From assembly GCF_900113745.1 (NCBI RefSeq), contig NZ_FOQL01000001.1, forward strand, positions 186,001-250,000: a stretch of 64,000 nt of DNA. Direction: 5' to 3'. The notes under the pieces are model-generated. The model saw only the letters and a list, made by a program, of their open reading frames with translations. It did no database searches and had not been told where the DNA came from. Below are positions 57,965 to 64,000 of this stretch, one piece after another; the first letter of the stretch is position 1; each line of letters opens with the position of its first letter. The translations under genes and the position numbers were made by a program. Origin of the DNA: Pseudomonas guineae. GTDB lineage: Bacteria; Pseudomonadota; Gammaproteobacteria; Pseudomonadales; Pseudomonadaceae.

Positions 57965-59470
57965 TCAAGCATCGCTGGCCCCACTGGGAATGACCAATTC
58001 CAGATCACACCCGGCCTGTTTGTACAGTGCCTTGAGACGTTCGCCGAGTTCGTACTTGGCGCTAGGGTCACCGTGAACAATGCGCACTTGGCTTGGCCGG
58101 AGACGCATACCCGTAACGAAGCCCAATAAGCCTTTTTGATCGGCATAGGCTGAGTAGCCGCCTATGGTATTAATTTTGGCGCCAATCTTGTAGCGCTCGT
58201 GGTCGAAATCCACGTAACCACCGCGCTCACCATACATCTGGATGGCGCGGCCGGGTGTGCCTTGCGCCTGGTAACCGATGAAGAGCACGTCGTGACGTGG
58301 GTCGTGGAGCATAGCCTTTAGATAATTGACTATTCGACCGCTGCTGCACATTCCGTTCCCTGCAATTACAATGGCAGGACGAGCGGTTTGCGCCAAATGA
58401 CGTACCATCGCCAAATGTGCCTGGTGGCTGTCGACGGTGAGCAATTGCTCGAAGGCAAGTGGCTTGCAGCCCTGCTTGGCACGCTCAAGCGCTTCGCTGT
58501 CCCAGAAAGGTTTTAGCTCGCGATATACCTGGGTAAAGCGACTGGCCAGGGGTGAGTCGAGGATGATCGGCAATGTCGGCCAATCGATTTCGACTGTGCT
58601 GTCGCACTTGCCAGCCTTCAGTGACAGACTAGGCGCAACTGCTCTCGCCTGACCTTTGCCGCCCGCATCAAGCCTTTTGCTGTGAATGATGTCTTCTAGC
58701 TCATAAAGCAGTTCTTGCGTGCGCCCAATGCTAAAAGCAGGGATCAACACTGTGCCGTTATTGGCCAGGGCTTTTTCAATGACCCGATCCAGACGCTGCC
58801 TCCGGGTGCGCCGGTCTTCGTGTAGGCGGTCGCCATAGGTGCTTTCGACCACCAGGATATCAGCGCGGTATGGTGGTCTCGGTGCGGGCAATAGCGGTGC
58901 ATGAGGCGCACCTAGATCGCCTGAGAAGACGATACGTTTCTTCTCGCCGGTTTTTGGGTAATGCAGGTCGACTTCGACATAGGCCGAACCGAGGATATGC
59001 CCAGCGCGTTGTAGGCGGATACGGCAGGTCAGGCTCTCGCTCTCATGCAGATTGAACCAGGTCTTATAGGGCAAGGCGATGATGCGCTGCTCGACCAATT
59101 TAATGTAGCGCTCAACCTGCCTTTGATCGCTACTGAAACCCAGCTTGAAGGCATCTTCGAGGACGATGGGCAGCAACTTGGCAGAAGGCTCGCTGCATAG
59201 AATCGGCCCCTTGAAACCAGCCGCCAGCAAATAGGGAATACGCCCCACATGGTCAATATGCACATGGGTGGCGACCAAGGCTTTGATGGTGTCGAGCGGG
59301 AACTCAATAGCCAGACGATCGGCAGCAGATTTACCTTCACCCGAGGTTTCCGCACCTTGAAACAGACCGCAGTCGATCAGAAGGCTGTGCTCGGCATCCA
59401 TTAGCAGCTGATGACAGGAGCCGGTCACGCCATCTTTGGCTCCATGGTGGAGAATGTCTGGGTAGTCCAT
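57965..59470 (-). CDS. Metallo-beta-lactamase/beta-CASP ribonuclease-like protein
   Basis: A 501-residue protein of the CPSF73/YSH1-like family (RNA specificity factor). The metal-binding signature is THVHIDHVGR (His69, His71, Asp73, His74), with GHILGSAYVEV and VFSGDLGAPHAPLL further on. A beta-CASP insert follows (ESTYGDR, PAFSIGRTQELL, GNGMCSSGRIVNYL), then the Zn-ligand His in GGYSAYADQ/IVHGDPSAK. It probably cleaves RNA. The N-terminus has no signal peptide. It lies between wzz and manB on the same strand; link to O-antigen expression unproven. Confidence 0.88.
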   Translation of the reverse strand: MDYPDILHHGAKDGVTGSCHQLLMDAEHSLLIDCGLFQGAETSGEGKSAADRLAIEFPLDTIKALVATHVHIDHVGRIPYLLAAGFKGPILCSEPSAKLLPIVLEDAFKLGFSSDQRQVERYIKLVEQRIIALPYKTWFNLHESESLTCRIRLQRAGHILGSAYVEVDLHYPKTGEKKRIVFSGDLGAPHAPLLPAPRPPYRADILVVESTYGDRLHEDRRTRRQRLDRVIEKALANNGTVLIPAFSIGRTQELLYELEDIIHSKRLDAGGKGQARAVAPSLSLKAGKCDSTVEIDWPTLPIILDSPLASRFTQVYRELKPFWDSEALERAKQGCKPLAFEQLLTVDSHQAHLAMVRHLAQTARPAIVIAGNGMCSSGRIVNYLKAMLHDPRHDVLFIGYQAQGTPGRAIQMYGERGGYVDFDHERYKIGAKINTIGGYSAYADQKGLLGFVTGMRLRPSQVRIVHGDPSAKYELGERLKALYKQAGCDLELVIPSGASDA

Positions 59471-59693
59471 GGTGTCGGTCCGAGTTAATCCGTTAACGGG
59501 GAGGAGCGGTTAGGGCTTTAGCGTGTAATCCTGCATTTACGATCACTGCATAAGGGAACCAAGGCCAAAAAAATCAAATGACCCGCAGCTGGGAACCTGG
59601 TATGGCCATAGGCCAATACAAGTAATGCTCATTACTGCTGGCCACCCACGCTCGGAAACAGAGACTCACAACAAACCCTTGCTACACGGTTAG

Positions 59694-59717
59694 ACCTATC
59701 AGCAATTGCTGATAGGT
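59694..59717. repeat. Perfect 24-base palindrome at the end of wzz
   Basis: ACCTATCAGCAA followed by TTGCTGATAGGT with no spacer. It spans the last codons and stop of wzz. It could form a hairpin ending or protecting the wzz transcript; there is no T-run. Confidence 0.5.
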
Positions 59718-60430
59718 TCAGCCATTTTAGCGGAGCGTTTTTTTAGCATTAGGCGGATTAAGGCAATAAACACACCCAGCATACCGCCCAGCACCAAACC
59801 CAGCGCTACTATAAGGGGCTTCTTGGGTTTTATTGGTTGAGCCGGTAATGCCGACGCTTGTTCTACACGGTATAGCGATTCTGCCGATACCGAATGACTC
59901 ACACCGAGTGCTTGAAAATACTCATTCAACTGTACGGCAGAAACATCTGTTACATAGGCCATGTAACCGTCGAGATATTTTTTGGCGCCTTCTGCCGATA
60001 CTGAAACTACCGAAACAGTAACTGGATCAAAATTTGACTTACCCCTTTTAACTTGAACCACATAATCGCCTGATTCCTTCAGCGTATTGTTGAACTCCAC
60101 TGAAACAGCAGCCGACTCAAAATTCTTAACCACGAGTGCAAGCGCATCATTAGCGAGATCTGTACCGATAGCAATGGCAGACTTAGTAGTTTGCTGCTGC
60201 CCCACACCTATATCACCAACAATTAAACCGAATGCGTTTACAGGGGCTGGAGCAAGAACAGTCGTGACGGAGTAAACAGGTTTACTAATAAATATATAAA
60301 CGACTGCAAACATTAAGGCCAATGATATAACAGCGGAGATTAACCACTTTTGCCCCCATAAACCTTGAAGCAACTCGATAAGATCGATTTCATCTTCATT
60401 GGTTTGATATGGGTATCTTGGCTCGGTCAT
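59699..60430 (-). CDS. wzz: O-antigen chain-length regulator Wzz
   Basis: A 243-residue polysaccharide co-polymerase. N-terminal cytoplasmic segment EDEIDLIELLQGLWGQKWLI runs into membrane helix 1 (residues about 32-52, ending FISKPVYSVTTVL). A periplasmic alpha/beta domain follows, then the proline-rich motif PAQPIKPKKPLIVALGLVLGG and helix 2 (about 205-227). It sets O-chain length together with Wzy. It is short for a Wzz (often 300 or more residues), mainly in the coiled-coil part. The ATG at 60430 starts the natural N-terminus; a 25-codon extension is unlikely. Confidence 0.9.
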   Translation of the reverse strand: MTEPRYPYQTNEDEIDLIELLQGLWGQKWLISAVISLALMFAVVYIFISKPVYSVTTVLAPAPVNAFGLIVGDIGVGQQQTTKSAIAIGTDLANDALALVVKNFESAAVSVEFNNTLKESGDYVVQVKRGKSNFDPVTVSVVSVSAEGAKKYLDGYMAYVTDVSAVQLNEYFQALGVSHSVSAESLYRVEQASALPAQPIKPKKPLIVALGLVLGGMLGVFIALIRLMLKKRSAKMAEPISNC

Positions 60431-61109
60431 TGTAGATCCAACTCTCGTAAAAATTATTTTCAAGCTGACGCCACTTCTACACGACGTACAATCAGAATTA
60501 CTCATTCGGTTGACATGCCATTAAGATGCATGCCTCGACTGACCATTTGACTCAGAGAGTGGGCTATCACAGCTCTCGCGGCATGCGTTTACACCGGATA
60601 AAGCCACAGACGCCAATCACTACTCAGACTAACCAGTCTTGCCGTGAATCAAAGCAGGCATTTTGCCATTGCTTGGCGGATATTCCCACACCGGATAGCT
60701 GTAAATTTATCCACAGGGCATAACAAGGCTAAACTCAGTAACAAGCTAATGCGCCCCAGCATAAAAAACAGGGCAACCACACATCACCCTTCAGCTGCTT
60801 TTTGAAAGTGCCGAGCAACGATATAGTACGTAGAGGTATTTCCAGATAAGCAATGTGCGCGCTGGACCCACAGTAAACGGCATAATCTGATGGATTGCTG
60901 CACAGCCAACCGAAGCATAAAGGGCAACTCGAGCTCAGACAGCCAGCCCATCACGCAATAGCCTGGGCTTGCCATACCGGGGTCTGGCATTTACAAGATG
61001 ACTGCCTCATTAAACCTTAGAGGCTTCATTTTTTGGAAGGGCTAGGACCTAGACCTAGATATTGCAAGGGCGTAGCCGCCGCTTAATAACTGAGTAAAAA
61101 CTAAAGACC
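60431..61109. other. Long non-coding spacer between wzz and ihfB
   Basis: A 679-base stretch with no supported gene. Short open frames exist (for example 60784-60990 on the minus strand) but lack an RBS and family sequence. It contains a CTAGGACCTAG palindrome with a tandem CCTAGA near 61042-61058. In several other pseudomonads a small membrane-protein gene follows ihfB; I do not see it here. Confidence 0.5.
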
Positions 61110-61394
61110 TTATTCGTCCTCATTCACCCGATCACGCAGCTCTTTTCCCGGCTTAAAGTGCGGCACAAATTTACCGTCCAAACTCACGGAATCGCCCGTC
61201 TTGGGATTACGTCCTACCCGCGGTGCACGATAGTGCAGCGAGAAGCTGCCAAAGCCGCGAATTTCGATGCGATCGCCCGTCGACAGGGCCTGCGACATTT
61301 GCTCAAGCATGGTCTTGATTGCTAACTCGACATCCTTTGATGAAAGCTGCCCCTGATGGGTGACGATGCGCTCGATCAACTCCGACTTGGTCAT
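61110..61394 (-). CDS. ihfB: Integration host factor subunit beta
   Basis: A 94-residue DNA-bending protein that pairs with Ihf[18 protein letters not shown], then [30 protein letters not shown], carries the beta-ribbon arm with the intercalating Pro in the RNPKTG tip. RBS AAGGG precedes the ATG. Downstream of rpsA and separated from it by a strong terminator, so it has its own promoter in the gap. Confidence 0.96.
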   Translation of the reverse strand: MTKSELIERIVTHQGQLSSKDVELAIKTMLEQMSQALSTGDRIEIRGFGSFSLHYRAPRVGRNPKTGDSVSLDGKFVPHFKPGKELRDRVNEDE

Positions 61395-61502
61395 GGTTTT
61401 CCCTTCTTTTTCAAGCGGCTAGATCACTAGATAGAACGTTTTTAGCATGCCTGATTAGATTTGAACAGCCTATAAAACAATACCTTAGCGATTTTCAGGC
61501 AC

Positions 61503-61532
61503 AAAAAAGGGCGACCGAAGTCGCCCTTTTTT
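61503..61532 (-). terminator. Terminator between rpsA and ihfB
   Basis: Perfect 13-base arms AAAAAAGGGCGAC (61503-61515) and GTCGCCCTTTTTT (61520-61532) with a CGAA loop. It begins 16 bases past the rpsA stop; on the minus strand it ends in six T. Confidence 0.93.
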
Positions 61533-61547
61533 CTGGATTAGCTGAAC

Positions 61548-63242
61548 TTAGCTCTGCTTTTCCATTTGCGCGCGGAGCAGATCACCAAGGGTGGTCGGGC
61601 CCGCGGCAATGTCAGAGGCAGCTGGCTTATCGCGCAGGCTCTGGATTGCTTCTTTTTCGTCTTCAACGTCTTTCGACTTGACCGACAAGCTGATTACGCG
61701 GCTCTTACGGTCAACGCTGATGATCTTGGCTTCTACTTCTTCGCCTTCTTTCAGTACGTTGCGCGCGTCTTCGACGCGGTCACGGCTGATTTCGGAGGCT
61801 TTCAGTGTGGCTTCGATGCCTTCAGCCAGGGTGATGATTGCGCCTTTAGCGTCAACTTCTTTAACGATACCACGCACGATGGTGCCTTTATCGTTAACAG
61901 CAACGTAGTCGGAGAACGGATCTTCTTCCAGCTGCTTGATGCCGAGGGAAATGCGCTCACGCTCCGGATCAACGGAGAGGATAACGGTTTCCAACTCGTC
62001 GCCTTTCTTGAAGCGGCGTACAGCTTCTTCGCCTACTTCGTTCCAGGAGATGTCGGACAGGTGAACGAGGCCGTCGATGCCGCCATCCAGACCAATGAAG
62101 ATACCGAAATCGGTGATCGACTTGATGGTGCCGGAGATCTTGTCGCCCTTGTTGAACTGACCGGAGAAATCTTCCCACGGGTTAGTTTTGCACTGCTTGA
62201 TGCCGAGGGAGATACGACGACGCTCTTCGTCGATATCCAGAACCATAACTTCCACTTCGTCGCCGACGTTAACGACTTTCGAAGGATGAATGTTTTTGTT
62301 GGTCCAATCCATTTCGGATACGTGCACCAGGCCTTCCACTCCTTCTTCCAGCTCTGCGAAGCAGCCGTAGTCGGTTAGGTTGGTTACGCGCGCAGTAACA
62401 CGGGTGTCCTGCGGGTAACGCGCCTTGATGGCAACCCATGGATCTTCGCCCAGCTGCTTAAGGCCGAGGGAAACACGGTTGCGCTCACGATCGTACTTGA
62501 GGATCTTAACGTCGATCTCGTCACCAACGTTGACGATTTCGGACGGATGCTTGATGCGCTTCCAAGCCATGTCGGTGATGTGCAGCAGGCCATCGACGCC
62601 ACCCAGATCGACGAATGCGCCGTAATCCGTGAGGTTCTTAACGATACCTTTAACTTGCTGACCTTCCTGCAGGGATTCCAGCAGCGCTTCGCGCTCTGCG
62701 GAGTTCTCGGCTTCGAGGACGCTGCGACGGGAAACGACAACGTTGTTGCGCTTCTGGTCCAGCTTGATAACTTTGAATTCGAGCTCTTTGCCTTCCAAGT
62801 GAGTGGTATCACGCACTGGACGGACATCGACCAAGGAACCTGGCAGGAACGCACGGATGCCGTTAACGTCGACTGTGAAGCCGCCCTTAACCTTACCGTT
62901 GATAACGCCCGTAACCACTTCCTCAGCGGCGAAAGCTGCTTCCAGAACGATCCAGCACTCGGCACGCTTGGCTTTCTCACGGGACAGCTTGGTTTCACCA
63001 AAGCCATCTTCAACCGCGTCCAGCGCTACGTGAACTTCGTCACCGACCTTGATGGTCAACTCGCCAGCGTCGTTGTGGAACTGCTCCAGCGGGATGAGGC
63101 CTTCAGACTTCAAACCAGCGTGAACGGTTACCCAACCAGCTTGGTAATCGATGTCGACGATGATAGCGGTGATGATTGAGCCAGCCTGAAGGTTCAGGGT
63201 TTTTAGGCTTTCTTCAAACAGTTCAGCAAAGCTTTCGCTCAT
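61548..63242 (-). CDS. rpsA: 30S ribosomal protein S1
   Basis: A 564-residue protein with six S1/OB domains. Repeats such as [47 protein letters not shown] and [24 protein letters not shown] are clear, each followed by RxRxSLGxKQ. It recruits mRNA to the small subunit. The ATG at 63242 (RBS AGGA) gives the standard N-terminus [12 protein letters not shown]; an 18-codon in-frame extension is rejected. It lies downstream of cmk, the usual order. Confidence 0.97.
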   Translation of the reverse strand: MSESFAELFEESLKTLNLQAGSIITAIIVDIDYQAGWVTVHAGLKSEGLIPLEQFHNDAGELTIKVGDEVHVALDAVEDGFGETKLSREKAKRAECWIVLEAAFAAEEVVTGVINGKVKGGFTVDVNGIRAFLPGSLVDVRPVRDTTHLEGKELEFKVIKLDQKRNNVVVSRRSVLEAENSAEREALLESLQEGQQVKGIVKNLTDYGAFVDLGGVDGLLHITDMAWKRIKHPSEIVNVGDEIDVKILKYDRERNRVSLGLKQLGEDPWVAIKARYPQDTRVTARVTNLTDYGCFAELEEGVEGLVHVSEMDWTNKNIHPSKVVNVGDEVEVMVLDIDEERRRISLGIKQCKTNPWEDFSGQFNKGDKISGTIKSITDFGIFIGLDGGIDGLVHLSDISWNEVGEEAVRRFKKGDELETVILSVDPERERISLGIKQLEEDPFSDYVAVNDKGTIVRGIVKEVDAKGAIITLAEGIEATLKASEISRDRVEDARNVLKEGEEVEAKIISVDRKSRVISLSVKSKDVEDEKEAIQSLRDKPAASDIAAGPTTLGDLLRAQMEKQS

Positions 63243-63394
63243 TTTAATTCCTGTTGATTCAGGGCGGGAAATCCGCCCAAACCACACTCCAGACAATGTG
63301 GGTACGTTTATGTAAAAAGAAGCAGGCGGGTCTAGGACTGGGTTCCCGTAAGCTTCCTTGGCGAGCCGGTCAGCTTAAGCAGCTGTGGCTCTGG

Positions 63395-64000
63395 TCATCC
63401 AGCGAGGTCACGAGTGGCGACTTCGCTGAGGATTCGTTCAAGCACTTGTTCAATCGAGAGTTCAGTGGAATCCAGCTGAATTGCATCGGCCGCCGGCTTG
63501 AGTGGGGCCACTGCACGCTGAGTATCGCGCTCATCGCGCGCCTGAATCTCATCAAGAAGACTCGCGAGATTAACATCATCGCCTTTGGCCTTCAACTGCA
63601 GGTAACGGCGACGGGCACGTTCCTCGGCGCTGGCGGTGAGGAAGACCTTTAGCGGCGCATCGGGAAACACCACGGTGCCCATGTCGCGACCATCGGCGAT
63701 CAGTCCAGGCATCTCCTGAAACGCTTGCTGGCGTTGCAACAGCGCATCACGCACGGCAGGCAAGGAGGCAACCAGTGACGCGCCAGCACCGACTTGTTCG
63801 TTACGAATCAGATCGGTGACCTCGTCGCCTTCAAGAATAATGCGCTGACCGCGACCATCACCGGCAGCAATAAATTGCACATCCAGATGAGCGGCAAGTA
63901 GCTTCATTGCTTCTTCGTTGGTCAGGTCGACGCCATGATTACCCGCCGCAAATGCCAATAAACGATAGAGCGCGCCCGAATCCAGCAGATTCCAGCCCAA
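63395..64000 (-). CDS. cmk: Cytidylate kinase (3' part; N-terminus outside the window)
   Basis: 201 codons of a CMP/dCMP kinase without its start; the ATP P-loop lies beyond the window edge. Present are [15 protein letters not shown] (substrate-binding), [36 protein letters not shown] (catalytic Arg-Asp and lid) and the C-terminal helix [10 protein letters not shown]. It phosphorylates CMP and dCMP. 152 bases separate it from rpsA. Confidence 0.95.
   Translation of the reverse strand: MGWNLLDSGALYRLLAFAAGNHGVDLTNEEAMKLLAAHLDVQFIAAGDGRGQRIILEGDEVTDLIRNEQVGAGASLVASLPAVRDALLQRQQAFQEMPGLIADGRDMGTVVFPDAPLKVFLTASAEERARRRYLQLKAKGDDVNLASLLDEIQARDERDTQRAVAPLKPAADAIQLDSTELSIEQVLERILSEVATRDLAG

Noticed and set aside
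34843..60430. Transposase or IS remnants to explain transfer of the O-antigen genes
   Set aside because: No transposase-like translation or terminal inverted repeats were seen; homologous exchange through conserved flanks is the simpler explanation.
60784..60990. 68-codon minus-strand open frame in the wzz-ihfB gap
   Set aside because: No RBS at suitable spacing, no membrane or family pattern, and atypical composition.
57502..61109. JUMPStart/ops element for RfaH in front of the O-antigen operon
   Set aside because: No GGCGGTAG on the minus strand. The closest, GGCGGCTACG near 61070, breaks the core and lies far from the sugar operon.
61566..62378. 270-codon plus-strand open frame
   Set aside because: Antisense to rpsA; the repeats in it only mirror the S1 domain repeats.

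Overview
The window comes from a Pseudomonas-type gammaproteobacterium. The ribosomal S1 gene with ihfB and cmk, the moeA-moaB/mobA block, an OprD-type porin, dgt, dacB, the NAGGN osmolyte genes and a wbpM-to-wzz O-antigen locus all point that way. As recalled, much of the gene order matches P. aeruginosa; no alignment was run. Most of the window is GC-rich and densely coded. The centre of the O-antigen locus (about 44.6-50 kb) is clearly AT-rich. No tRNA, rRNA, CRISPR array, insertion sequence or prophage was seen.

Layout. (1) 1-5.7 kb: a glycerol-3-phosphate dehydrogenase/alkyl-DHAP-synthase-like pair with a divergent AraC-type regulator, then molybdenum cofactor genes (moeA, moaB, mobA) and a small lipoprotein. 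(2) 5.9-13.8 kb: a CheV protein, a glutaredoxin-like protein, a DUF5610-like protein, a porin, an ammonium transporter, a YqjD-YqjE-YqjK-like trio and an EAL phosphodiesterase. (3) 13.9-17.4 kb: a dihaem cytochrome facing a Tat-exported multicopper oxidase with its SCO-type copper chaperone. (4) 18-22.7 kb: dgt, an FUSC membrane protein, yggL and dacB. (5) 22.7-31.4 kb: the osmolyte cluster, made of a MarR regulator, the NAGGN amidotransferase and synthetase and an M42 peptidase, followed by a large hybrid sensor kinase and yheU. (6) 31.4-34.5 kb: a hypothetical protein, a CynX-like MFS carrier, an SDR and a ComEA-like protein.

(7) 34.8-60.4 kb: a complete O-antigen locus read on the minus strand, bounded by wzz/ihfB/rpsA on one side and wbpM/comEA on the other. 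From promoter-proximal to distal it holds a beta-CASP ribonuclease, a phosphomannomutase, a full ddhD-ddhA-ddhB-ddhC-prt-tyv set for CDP-tyvelose, wzx, glycosyltransferases, a wzy-like polymerase, gmd-fcl-gmm-manC for GDP-mannose and GDP-L-fucose, a wbpV/wbpL-like pair, a frameshifted PglD-type acetyltransferase and wbpM. Many of its genes overlap by 1-8 bases. The predicted O unit starts with a 6-deoxy-HexNAc laid down by WbpL and could contain mannose, L-fucose and the 3,6-dideoxyhexose tyvelose. Tyvelose is the classic sugar of Salmonella group D and some Yersinia pseudotuberculosis O-antigens. This is the most striking feature of the window.

(8) 61.1-64 kb: ihfB, rpsA and the 3' part of cmk.
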